This document shows positions 23,927-32,003 of a stretch of 64,000 bases of DNA, one piece after another (within the stretch, counting starts at the first letter, position 1; the number at the start of each line of letters is the position of its first letter). A program made the position numbers and the translations under genes. The stretch is from Aureispira anguillae (GTDB taxonomy: Bacteria; Bacteroidota; Bacteroidia; Chitinophagales; Saprospiraceae). Under the pieces are notes generated by a model. That model searched no databases. It worked only from the letters and a program-made list of their open reading frames with translations, and was not told where the DNA came from. The stretch is from contig NZ_AP026867.1 in the NCBI RefSeq assembly GCF_026000115.1, positions 7,479,001-7,543,000 on the forward strand, written 5' to 3'.

Positions 23927-24958
23927 TTATTTTTGTGCCAATTGATAACCCTTTTGATACCATTTCCACGCCGACGCTAGAATTTCGTCAACCGTATATT
24001 GAGGAGACCAGCCCAATTGTTGTTTGGCTTTGGAATAGTCAGAATAAATAGAAGAAACATCCCCCGATCGGCGAGGACCAATATTGTACTTTAATTCTTG
24101 CCCTGTTGCCTTGTTAAAAGCTGTAATCAGTTCTAAAACAGAAACCCCTTGACCAATACCAACATTAAAGGCTTCGCAGTTGTTTTGGTTTGCTTGGCGC
24201 AATAGATATTGTAGTGATTTGGTATGGGCATTGCCTACGTCCATCACATGAATATAGTCTCGAATACAGCTACCATCACGAGTAGGGTGATCATCTCCTG
24301 TAACCACAAATGTACCTCGTACGCCCGTTAGCGATTCTAACAAAATAGGAATAACATTGTAGGCACCATTTTGTGGAATTTCTCCAATAAGCCCACTAGG
24401 ATGCGCACCAGCAGGGTTAAAATAACGCAACAAAAGACTGTTGGTCGAAGGATGGGCAGCAGAAAAATCTTGGATAATTCGTTCTGCCATTTGTTTGGTA
24501 CTGGCATAAGGACTTTCAGCCTTAGACATTGGTGTATCTTCTGTTACAGGTAATACTTCAGGATTGCCATAAATAGAACAAGAAGAAGAAAAAATAAAAT
24601 TGGGAATGTGATAATCGGATATGCAGGTCAGTATATTGAGTAAGCTATTCAAATTATTTTGATAGTACTTGATGGGATATTGAACCGATTCTGGAACACT
24701 TTTGTAGGCTGCAAAATGGATAATGCCAGCAATGTCTTTATGTTCCTCAAAAATTGCTTTGAGCGCATCTAATTCGCAAAGGTCGGTTGCATAATGTGGA
24801 ATAGAGCAACCCGTAATTTCTTTTACAGCATGTAAGATATTAGCATTGGATCTAATGTTATTATCAACACAAATAACCTCAAATCCATTTTCTATCAAAT
24901 CAATAATGGTGTGGCTTCCAATATAACCACAACCGCCAGTTACAAGTATCTTGGACAT
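23927..24958 (-). CDS. galE: UDP-glucose 4-epimerase
   Basis: A 343-residue NAD-dependent extended short-chain dehydrogenase that interconverts UDP-glucose and UDP-galactose for Leloir metabolism and surface polysaccharides. Features are the Rossmann motif GGCGYIGSHT (about 8-17), HFAAYKSV, SSSCSIYG, the catalytic YASTK (about 152-156), RYFNPAGAHPSG and DGSCIRDYIHVMDV. Length matches the family (330-345). It is monocistronic; upstream lies the palindromic region 25078-25226. Confidence 0.96.
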   Translation of the reverse strand: MSKILVTGGCGYIGSHTIIDLIENGFEVICVDNNIRSNANILHAVKEITGCSIPHYATDLCELDALKAIFEEHKDIAGIIHFAAYKSVPESVQYPIKYYQNNLNSLLNILTCISDYHIPNFIFSSSCSIYGNPEVLPVTEDTPMSKAESPYASTKQMAERIIQDFSAAHPSTNSLLLRYFNPAGAHPSGLIGEIPQNGAYNVIPILLESLTGVRGTFVVTGDDHPTRDGSCIRDYIHVMDVGNAHTKSLQYLLRQANQNNCEAFNVGIGQGVSVLELITAFNKATGQELKYNIGPRRSGDVSSIYSDYSKAKQQLGWSPQYTVDEILASAWKWYQKGYQLAQK

Positions 24959-25077
24959 TTAAAAAATGTATGTTTAGTAGATTTATTTAAATAAAAGCAA
25001 GTAGATGGTCAGACCTGCCAATCCAACTACTGTTTTTAATAGACGTTTTAATGCAGTGGAAAGTTACGAACTATTAA

Positions 25078-25162
25078 GCTTTATCACGAATTTTAGCATA
25101 AGAAGAAATTATTACATGTATTTTACTAACTTATGTGGTGGTTGCACCGTTCGTGATAAAGC
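25078..25162. repeat. Inverted repeat GCTTTATCACGAA/TTCGTGATAAAGC
   Basis: Perfect 13-bp arms at 25078-25090 and 25150-25162, 59 bp apart. It is followed 13 bp later by the palindrome at 25176-25226. A weak plus-strand ORF (25005-25208) that crosses both is taken as chance. Confidence 0.6.
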
Positions 25163-25175
25163 CTATTTATATAAA

Positions 25176-25226
25176 CAATACTCCGTTAATTTTTTGCTTT
25201 TTTCGTAAAAAATTAACGGAGTATTG
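25176..25226. repeat. Palindrome, TACTCCGTT family (minimal member)
   Basis: A perfect 20-bp stem (25176-25195 with 25207-25226) with an 11-nt loop. The ends are CAATACTCCGTTAA / TTAACGGAGTATTG. Longer relatives with the same ends and the right-hand part GCTTTTTT..AAAAAATTAACGGAGTATT are found at 43557-43677 and 46700-46970. Confidence 0.75.
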
Positions 25227-25274
25227 ATAAAATAACTACTAATTGTATTTGGATCGAATCAATCAGAAGTTTCG

Positions 25275-25397
25275 TTACTTCCCAATTTCAAGCGAAAAAT
25301 TATTAGGACATCCTTGTTGAGTTCTGCAGCTGCTCACCCCTGCTAAAAGAACGGCTATTAATACCATTGCAACTACCTTTTTTACGGCTAATTTCAT
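25275..25397 (-). CDS. Small lipoprotein (40 aa)
   Basis: From the ATG at 25397 the protein starts MKLAVKKVVAMVLIAVLLAG and has the lipobox VSSC (Cys about 24). A mature tail of only 17 residues follows, RTQQGCPNNFSLEIGK, with one further Cys. A longer frame from 25505 adds an implausible leader. Similar minimal lipoproteins are common in Bacteroidota with unknown role. It follows another tiny lipoprotein gene (25484-25582) with an 86-bp gap. Confidence 0.6.
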   Translation of the reverse strand: MKLAVKKVVAMVLIAVLLAGVSSCRTQQGCPNNFSLEIGK

Positions 25398-25483
25398 CGT
25401 TGTAATATTTTTGTTTTGTAGAATTGATTTGTTTGGGAAATGTCTATCAATTGAGTCTTTATTGGGCAGCAAAAGATTAGAAT

Positions 25484-25582
25484 TTACCAATGAGGACATC
25501 CACAACCTGCTTTACAGCCAGTCATACCAACTACGATTACCAATGCAACAAGTAAGACTAAAATTTTTTTTGTGTTTTTCAT
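25484..25582 (-). CDS. Small cysteine-rich lipoprotein (32 aa)
   Basis: The ATG at 25582 and TAA at 25484-25486 give MKNTKKILVLLVALVIVVGM, then the lipobox MTGC and a mature peptide of ten residues, CKAGCGCPHW. The hydrophobic core, positive N-terminus and lipobox are those of a genuine lipoprotein signal, so the gene is likely real despite its size. The CxxxCxCPH tail could bind metal. It pairs with the 40-aa lipoprotein downstream. Confidence 0.6.
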   Translation of the reverse strand: MKNTKKILVLLVALVIVVGMTGCKAGCGCPHW

Positions 25583-25714
25583 AATCTTTTATTTTTATTA
25601 AATATGCGTACAGAATAAAAGTAGTGATAACCAAAAGCATTATAAACCTCTTAGGTTGGCAATAGTTTTTTGTTCTGAATTATTGTAGTAAATAATTACT
25701 AAGTTAATCGTTTT

Positions 25715-26923
25715 TTGCGAAAAATTATTCATTTGTATACTGAAAACAAACCACTGCTACAAAAATTAGATGCTGTTAGTATAATTTCTACAAAAAGTGA
25801 CCCATCTTTATTGGTTAGAAGATTATTGCACTATTTTAAGCAAAAAAAACAATTGAAATCTCAAAAAAACATACTAATTGCCGTCTTAAATTGGGGCTTA
25901 GGTCATGCTACCCGTTGTATTCCAATTATTGATGAATTTATAAAACAGAGAGCTAACGTTGTTTTAGCCTCTGATGGCGATGCCTTGTTGTTGCTTCAAC
26001 AAAAATACCCTAACCTAACAAGGATTGAATTACCAGCTTATGGTATTCATTATAAGGGAGATAATATGTTGTTGAATATCCTGCCCCAAGTCCCTAAAAT
26101 TATAAATGCTATATGTTTAGAACGCAAAAAATTAAATTCTATTATCCAAGATCATCAAATTACAACCATAATTTCTGATAACCGTTTTGGTATGTACCAT
26201 AAAAAAATACCTTCTATTTTTTTGACGCACCAATTGAATATACAAATTCCCTATCCATGGTTGGAGTCTATTGTGGCTAAATTCAATCATTATTTTATAC
26301 GTAAGTTTGACGAGTGTTGGGTTCCTGATGTTGAAGCAGAACCTAGTTTGGCAGGGCTGTTATCGCATCAAAAAAAATTAAAAAATGTTCGGTATATAGG
26401 GGTCTTATCAAGGATGTCTATCCCAACTCAACTATCGCTCAAATGGGATGTTTTGGTTGTGCTTTCTGGACCAGAACCACAGCGAACCTATTTAGAACAA
26501 AAAATAATAGCACAAGCGAAAAATTTACCTTTTCAATTTTTGATTGTTGCAGGCCGTCCTAGTGTAAGAGAAGAACGGGAAATCGGGAAAAACATTTTTT
26601 GGCGATCATTTATGAATCAGAAGGAGCTAGAACAAGCAATGGCACAAAGTAGAGTGCTTGTTACTCGTTCGGGATACAGTACCATTATGGATTTGGTGGC
26701 GATGGAATGTCATAAAGTATTGTTGATTCCTACACCAGGACAGACAGAACAGGAGTATTTGGCCAATCGGTTTGCTGAAGCAGGTACCTTTTTGTGTCAA
26801 CCGCAAAATGCATTAAATTTAGAAAAAGGGATTGGTTATTTGATGCAACATGAAATGAAGCAGCTTGCAAAACCCATAGCTATTTCTTTGAAGGATGCAA
26901 TTTTAAGTTGTTTGAGTCGCTGA
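25715..26923 (+). CDS. MurG-like (GT28-type) glycosyltransferase
   Basis: A protein of about 402 residues with the GT-B fold. NILIAVLNWGLGHATRCIPI (about 52-71) is the nucleotide-sugar transferase N-terminal motif. A C-terminal domain contains VVLSGPEPQRTYLE, LIVAGRP, and the acceptor/donor loop RSGYSTIMDLVAMECHKVLLIPTPGQTEQEYLANR. The last resembles the MurG/glycosyltransferase-28 C-terminal domain. The protein is longer than usual by about 50 residues at the N-terminus. No ATG precedes the domain, so TTG at 25715 is the start used here. It is not MurG itself (low similarity, no peptidoglycan genes nearby). The sugar and acceptor are unknown. Confidence 0.8.
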   Translation: MRKIIHLYTENKPLLQKLDAVSIISTKSDPSLLVRRLLHYFKQKKQLKSQKNILIAVLNWGLGHATRCIPIIDEFIKQRANVVLASDGDALLLLQQKYPNLTRIELPAYGIHYKGDNMLLNILPQVPKIINAICLERKKLNSIIQDHQITTIISDNRFGMYHKKIPSIFLTHQLNIQIPYPWLESIVAKFNHYFIRKFDECWVPDVEAEPSLAGLLSHQKKLKNVRYIGVLSRMSIPTQLSLKWDVLVVLSGPEPQRTYLEQKIIAQAKNLPFQFLIVAGRPSVREEREIGKNIFWRSFMNQKELEQAMAQSRVLVTRSGYSTIMDLVAMECHKVLLIPTPGQTEQEYLANRFAEAGTFLCQPQNALNLEKGIGYLMQHEMKQLAKPIAISLKDAILSCLSR

Positions 26924-27127
26924 TACCCTAGCTTTGTTCGCTCCTGTAATAATCAATGGCGTAGCACGCACAAAATAATTGAGGATAAGGCATTTTTTAT
27001 AAAACATCAATGGACTATTACAAGAATAGTACTATAAACTTTGTACAAGTTGCTATTATTTAATAATAATTTTATCTTAGAATAATAGATCGATCATCCC
27101 TACCCTCCAACAAACAAAATCAACGAG

Positions 27128-27871
27128 ATGAAAGCATTACTGTTGTTATTGTCCATCCTTCCTGGTTTTTTAATTGTCTTATATATTTATTGGCGAGATA
27201 GGCATTATAAAGAACCCATTTGGTATTTGACGGTCTGTTTTGTGTTTGGAATGCTAAGCACCTATCCTGCGATCAAAATGGAAGAGTTTGGAATTCGAGA
27301 TTTGGGAATTTTTAATACGGTGGGAGATCCTTTTATGACTTTTACCTTTACCTTTGCGGTAGTAGCCTTTAGTGAAGAATTTGTCAAGTATATTTTTTTA
27401 AGGTATTATATATTTCCAAAAGAAGAGTTTGACGAACCCATGGATGGAATTGTTTATTCTGTAATGATTAGTATGGGGTTTGCGACCTTAGAGAACATCC
27501 TTTATATTGTCGTACGAACGACTGATTTTGATGTGGCTTTCCAAATTGGCTTGTTGCGTATGATTACAGCGGTACCTGCTCATGCTATTTTTGCCATTTT
27601 GATGGGCTATTTTGTGGGGCTTGCCAAATTTTCAGAGAATCGGAAAGATTTCTTTCTATTGCTCGGTTTGGTTAGTGCTATTCTCTTGCATGGAACCTAT
27701 GATTTTTTCATTTTTATGCAAATGAAAGAATTTCTCATTTGGTTTACCTTAATCTTTGGAGCATTATGTTCATGGATTTTTCTAAAAAGACATACGCCGA
27801 AACTTCCAGAAGGAACCCCAAGAAGTACAGAAATAGAATTGGACAATTGGGAGCATAAGGAAGAACAATAG
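27128..27871 (+). CDS. PrsW-family intramembrane metalloprotease
   Basis: A 247-residue multi-span protein (7-8 hydrophobic segments). The conserved PrsW pieces are present: SEEFVKY (paired Glu about 86-87), GFATLENILY (Glu), PAHAIFAILMG (His) and a C-terminal HGTYDFF. PrsW of Bacillus cuts anti-sigma factor RsiW inside the membrane. In Bacteroidota the substrate is unknown. The gene stands alone and is convergent with the lipoprotein at 27956, separated by a strong two-way terminator. Confidence 0.9.
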   Translation: MKALLLLLSILPGFLIVLYIYWRDRHYKEPIWYLTVCFVFGMLSTYPAIKMEEFGIRDLGIFNTVGDPFMTFTFTFAVVAFSEEFVKYIFLRYYIFPKEEFDEPMDGIVYSVMISMGFATLENILYIVVRTTDFDVAFQIGLLRMITAVPAHAIFAILMGYFVGLAKFSENRKDFFLLLGLVSAILLHGTYDFFIFMQMKEFLIWFTLIFGALCSWIFLKRHTPKLPEGTPRSTEIELDNWEHKEEQ

Positions 27872-27880
27872 CGCAAAATT

Positions 27881-27924
27881 AAAAGGTTTGAAAAGATGGC
27901 TAAACGCCTCTTTTCAAACCTTTT
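27881..27924. terminator. Bidirectional terminator
   Basis: A perfect 16-bp stem AAAAGGTTTGAAAAGA / TCTTTTCAAACCTTTT with a 12-nt loop between convergent genes gives a T run on both strands. Confidence 0.85.
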
Positions 27925-27955
27925 AATGGAGGAATTAAACGTACCGCTATACTAT

Positions 27956-28615
27956 CTAATGAATTGTTGCATCAACAATAGTTTGGGCATTTCCAGTGGT
28001 TGCATCAATAACAACAGGGTAAATTCCTGCTTTTAGTTCGATATTTTGCTTGCGGAGAATGCTTGCCATTTGATCGGTTAAAAAGACATCTTTCTTGATT
28101 TGTAAATTGCCATTGTCTACAAAATAATCCTTGTCTTTAAAATCAAACATAATTTTTTCCGCTCCTGTTTGGCGATGGCGAACTAGGGTTAGGCTATATA
28201 ACCTATATCCATTGTTATATCTTGAAACAGACACCACTCCTGAACCATTTGCAGTACCAGAAATAATACTTTTTCCTAATATATTGGTACCTCTTGTACA
28301 GAATCCAAGACAAGGACCACAAACACCTCCGCCCGTACATGGAGAAATGTATGTGCCTTCATAGTTTGGAGGTGGTAAATCAGGTTCGCCAGATAATCCC
28401 TCAAAATGATACAATGGATACATTTTTTGCCAATCAGACATGTTTTGATAACGACCATTTGCATTCACTTGATTCAGAATGTTTTCAATGTCGCTTTGGT
28501 CATGTGTTTGGAGGCTAGTTGTCTGGTCTTTTGAGTTGGTCAGCAGTTCTGTTTCATCATCACAACTAACAGCAAAAATACTGATGAAAAGGGCAACAAA
28601 TAATAAGTACTTCAT
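27956..28615 (-). CDS. Lipoprotein with cysteine cluster, unknown function
   Basis: A 219-residue lipoprotein (MKYLLFVALFISIFAVSC, Cys 18). A proline/glycine-rich stretch, LPPPNYEGTYISPCTGGGVCGPCLGFCTRG, carries four cysteines. The C-terminal part (VVSVSRYNNGYRLYSLTLV.. and ..LKAGIYPVVIDATTGNAQTIVDATIH) reads as a beta-sandwich. Family not recognised. It is monocistronic, with a 543-bp region without genes upstream. Confidence 0.75.
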   Translation of the reverse strand: MKYLLFVALFISIFAVSCDDETELLTNSKDQTTSLQTHDQSDIENILNQVNANGRYQNMSDWQKMYPLYHFEGLSGEPDLPPPNYEGTYISPCTGGGVCGPCLGFCTRGTNILGKSIISGTANGSGVVSVSRYNNGYRLYSLTLVRHRQTGAEKIMFDFKDKDYFVDNGNLQIKKDVFLTDQMASILRKQNIELKAGIYPVVIDATTGNAQTIVDATIH

Positions 28616-29158
28616 TTGAATTAAATAATTAAGATAATCCCGCTTTTATTTAGAGTAGATTAGGGAATGCCTACTGTTTTATGGCTATACAGGAGCTGGT
28701 GTAATAAGCGAACTGTAAAATTTAAATTTGGGGGTATAAGTTCCTTATCTATTACCTTTAGCAGGCAAAGATGAGTAAGATATACGGCGGTTGTTCAGTC
28801 TGTTTTGTTTGTTCTAAAGCATAAGAATTCTAGGCTATATTCTATTTATAGCTTTAAACTTTAGTTAAAAAGGTTGATTTGTTTTTATTCTTAAGCTAGA
28901 CGATCTATTATGAATACTAGATATAGTATTTATTGTGATGATTACAGAAACAAATATAGAGCAGTAGATTGGTTTGTGCAAAAGAAAAAATAGCCGCTAA
29001 TAAAGGGTTTAACGAGGTTGAAGGCTAGTGTGAGGAGTGTTATTTTGTTGAAATTTAGTGGGTTAGATTAGAAGGTTGGTTAATGATTTGAGCGTTTGTT
29101 GCTAGGGGTTTCATTTGTTTTCATCCGTTTTTTGACAAATTAAAAAATATAAGTGTAG
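28616..29158. other. 543-bp intergenic space
   Basis: Two divergent promoters are expected here. A 27-codon ORF (28910-28993) is present but lacks any supporting feature. No palindrome or terminator of note was seen. Confidence 0.4.
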
Positions 29159-30637
29159 ATGAAAAAGGCACCTGATTCTATTTTTAAGTTGATAAAAGCG
29201 ATGACAGTAGCAGAAAAAAGATATGTTAAACGAGATTTGAATAAATATACTGCCAATACTGAAAACTATAATTCTCTGTTATTCGACGCTCTGAATGCTT
29301 TAGATGTTTATGATGAAACTAAATTGCTAAAAAAAATTAAATCATCTAAGCTCAAAAAAAATTTTAGGGTTCAAAAGCAATATCTATTTGATGCTATTTT
29401 AGAACGATTGAGATCTTATGAAGCGTTGACGGATATGGAAACTCAGCTTCGAAATAAAATGGAGAACTGTAGAATATTAATCAAGAAAGGATTATTAGGA
29501 GAGGCATTGGTAGAGGTAGATGGTATACTTGAAAAAAGCAGAGCGTACGAACTTTATTTAATTTGGTTAGATGCATTGTGGTTGAAACATGATGCTATGC
29601 AGGGGGTTGAGAGAAATAGGGATTATAAGGAAGAAACCAGAAAAATATTTAAAGAATTAAACGAACTTGCTCAGTTGAATGGACAGTTTATAAAAGGCAG
29701 AGCATGTAATGCAGAGTTCTTTTTTTTGAGGTCTCATCCTACTATGGGAAAAGAAATAGACCCCAAAATCTATGAGGTCAAAAGACAAAATGATGAAAAT
29801 AGCAAGGTGCAATCGGATAAGATCAGACAGTTGTATCTAACCAATCAAATTCAATTTTGTGGATTGACCAAAGATTATGTAGAATTTACCAAAGTCGGCA
29901 AAATTGCTCTTGAAAACATCGAAAATTCTTACCTAAAAAAGACAGCCCCCGTAGCTTATTTTATTGCATTAGCAAATTATGCCTATGGTTTGAATGAGAC
30001 AAGTCAACATCTAGAATTGGCAACCCTTTTAAAAAAATGGGAAGAGGAGTTAACAAAGGACTATTGGGGAAAAGTGACCAAAGCGAGATCGATCGCTATT
30101 ATACGCCGTTATAGCCGAATGCTAAAATTATTGGGTCTACTTCCTACTGCTTTAGGGGATGAATTTAAGTTTGACCTAAAAGAGACAACGTTGTATGAAT
30201 GTGTTTATGCTGAGTATAATAGTTTGATTGAATATGAGTTTATTCAGGGAAATTTTGATCGGGTATTGCAAGTTATTTTTGAGCAAGAGACTTTTGCCTC
30301 AAGAGGATTGCGTGTATTGGATAAAAGGAGGAATAAATTATTGGAGGTGATTATTGGCTATGAACAAGGGAATCTAATTACCTTGACTAGTGCTGTTGAT
30401 AAAGCCAAATATTTCCACAAAAAAAATAAACTATATACAGATTTAGAGATGTTCTTTTTAAATCGATTTAACAAATATTATCCAACGGAAATAGAACAGT
30501 TTTTGCCTGTTTATGAAAAGTGGAAAGAGCAAAATAAAGAAGACTTTTTGATACAGCTTTGGCTAGAGGCAAAGGGAACAAAACGTAGATTAATAGATTG
30601 TTATAGAGCGAAGATAAGAGCGGTCGCTTGTTCTTGA
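29159..30637 (+). CDS. Helical-repeat cytoplasmic protein, unknown function
   Basis: A 492-residue, helix-rich protein without a signal peptide, starting MKKAPDSIFKLIKAMTVAEKRYVKRDLNKYT. The pattern of paired amphipathic helices across the length suggests a TPR-like solenoid. The N-terminal segment (LIKAMTVAEKRYVKR) resembles a conserved motif seen in Saprospiraceae-type proteins. The gene at 34635 (485 residues) has the same size and overall helical character and may be a distant relative. The function is unknown. Confidence 0.65.
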   Translation: MKKAPDSIFKLIKAMTVAEKRYVKRDLNKYTANTENYNSLLFDALNALDVYDETKLLKKIKSSKLKKNFRVQKQYLFDAILERLRSYEALTDMETQLRNKMENCRILIKKGLLGEALVEVDGILEKSRAYELYLIWLDALWLKHDAMQGVERNRDYKEETRKIFKELNELAQLNGQFIKGRACNAEFFFLRSHPTMGKEIDPKIYEVKRQNDENSKVQSDKIRQLYLTNQIQFCGLTKDYVEFTKVGKIALENIENSYLKKTAPVAYFIALANYAYGLNETSQHLELATLLKKWEEELTKDYWGKVTKARSIAIIRRYSRMLKLLGLLPTALGDEFKFDLKETTLYECVYAEYNSLIEYEFIQGNFDRVLQVIFEQETFASRGLRVLDKRRNKLLEVIIGYEQGNLITLTSAVDKAKYFHKKNKLYTDLEMFFLNRFNKYYPTEIEQFLPVYEKWKEQNKEDFLIQLWLEAKGTKRRLIDCYRAKIRAVACS

Positions 30638-30644
30638 TGTTTGT

Positions 30645-31508
30645 TTAATGCGTCTTAGGGATTTTTAGTGTTTCCCCAACTTTAATCGTATCTCCATCAA
30701 TGCCATTAACTCGTTTGATAACAGCAACGGGAACGTTATAGTGTTGGCTAATTGCCCAGAGCGTTTCTCCTGCTGTACGGATGGCGTGCAAATGAAAAGC
30801 TTGTGTATCAGGGATTGGAATTTTGAGGCTATCTCCAATGAAAATAAAATCGTTGGGCAGTTGATTTAGTGCTTTGATGGCTGAAACAGTAGTCTGGTAT
30901 TTATTGGCTAATGCCCATAGGCTTTGTCCTTCTTTTTTTATAACATGGGTAAAATGACTATTGGCAGGATAGTTACGGTTATTCCATTGTAGCAAATAAT
31001 CACTTTCACTAGTATTGATTTTTGAGGCCTTGTAAGTTTCTATTTTGACGATGCTATCTCCTTGCAAAACATAACGTTCTTTGAGCCATTTTTGGTGCCC
31101 CGTTACAGAGTCCTTGACATTGGTTTGTAAGAGAATGGATAACTTGCCCTTCCACAATTCTGTATGAAGATAATCTCCATTGCCAACTTCTTGGGTTCTT
31201 ACAAAGTGGTTTTTATCAAAAGTGATAAAAGAATAACTATTGCCACAGCAGTTGCCCCCACAACCATGAATGTGACCTAATAGAAGATCTAAATATCCAT
31301 TGTTGTTGAAATCTTTTTGTGCAACTATTGCCCAACATTCTCCTACTGAACTATCTTGAAGGGTATAAATTTGATTTCCAATTTGAGCATAGACATCCAT
31401 TAGGATATAACTGCTACTGTCAGAAGAAAAATACTGTATCTCTTGACCATAAGAAATTAAAATACCAGCCCATAGCTGCAAAATTACCCAACTAATTTGC
31501 TTTTTCAT
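30645..31508 (-). CDS. Secreted LysM-repeat protein
   Basis: A 287-residue exported protein with a signal peptide (MKKQISWVILQLWAGILISYGQ). The N-terminal half includes DFNNNGYLDLLLGHIHGCGGNCCGNSY, an FG-GAP/VCBS-like calcium loop followed by a cysteine cluster. Two LysM domains occupy about 184-233 (HVIKKEGQSLWALANKYQT..IFIGDSLKIP) and 238-287 (HAIRTAGETLWAISQHYNV..IKVGETLKIPKTH) and should bind peptidoglycan. No catalytic domain is visible, so it is likely a periplasmic wall-binding protein. It is convergent with 29159-30637 (7-bp gap). Confidence 0.85.
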   Translation of the reverse strand: MKKQISWVILQLWAGILISYGQEIQYFSSDSSSYILMDVYAQIGNQIYTLQDSSVGECWAIVAQKDFNNNGYLDLLLGHIHGCGGNCCGNSYSFITFDKNHFVRTQEVGNGDYLHTELWKGKLSILLQTNVKDSVTGHQKWLKERYVLQGDSIVKIETYKASKINTSESDYLLQWNNRNYPANSHFTHVIKKEGQSLWALANKYQTTVSAIKALNQLPNDFIFIGDSLKIPIPDTQAFHLHAIRTAGETLWAISQHYNVPVAVIKRVNGIDGDTIKVGETLKIPKTH

Positions 31509-31632
31509 GTTGTTTTAAATGGCACATCTTCAACTGTCTATGTTGGGAACAAGGGGAAAAGAGTAACAGCCTAATGATTGGTGAACAATAATTTGGGGGC
31601 AATTTTAGGAGGGGGATGTTGTATTAAATATC

Positions 31633-31897
31633 GTTCTTTGACAAATTGTGTGACAAGCACTAACAAAGGGTAAACTTTCTGCTACTTTTAGCTTCGCTGC
31701 TAGGCATCCCCGTTGGTACACCATACCAAACTGCTCGTGCACTACGTTTATGTGGTTTAGAAGAAAGTTTATAGGTCGTAAGTCGTAAGTCCTGTATTAA
31801 CAGAGACTAAACATACGACTTACGACCTATAACTTATAACAAAAGTAGTAATAAGAGAGCTGGGTTGTTTAATATTCCACACGATATGTCAAAGAAC
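31633..31897. repeat. Composite palindromic region (nested inverted repeats)
   Basis: The outermost arms are GTTCTTTGACA (31633-31643) and TGTCAAAGAAC (31887-31897). Inside lie AAACTTTCT/AGAAAGTTT around a hairpin with TTGGTA..ATACCAA, and then a 19-bp perfect repeat TTATAGGTCGTAAGTCGTA / TACGACTTACGACCTATAA (31769-31787 with 31814-31832). The last, and its right flank AACAAAA-TAGTAATAA, resemble the element at 49346-49400. No gene is present. Confidence 0.65.
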
Positions 31898-31941
31898 CTT
31901 AAATATAAACATAAATCATGTGAAAATTGACAATTGAGCAT

Positions 31942-31975
31942 AAAAAAGCCCCACTTAGAGCAAGTGGGGACTTTT
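31942..31975 (-). terminator. Terminator of the large T9SS-secreted protein
   Basis: On the minus strand: AGTCCCCACTT-GCTCT-AAGTGGGGCTTTTTT, about 30 bp after the stop. Confidence 0.85.
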
Positions 31976-32003
31976 AAAGTCAACCTAAATGAGCTAAAAC
32001 ATA

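Noticed and set aside
25005-25208. Plus-strand ORF of 67 codons
   Set aside because: It lies across two inverted repeats in an intergenic space, has no signal or domain and an odd composition, and looks like chance.
28910-28993. 27-codon ORF before the helical-repeat gene
   Set aside because: No signal, domain or spacing evidence; too short to call.
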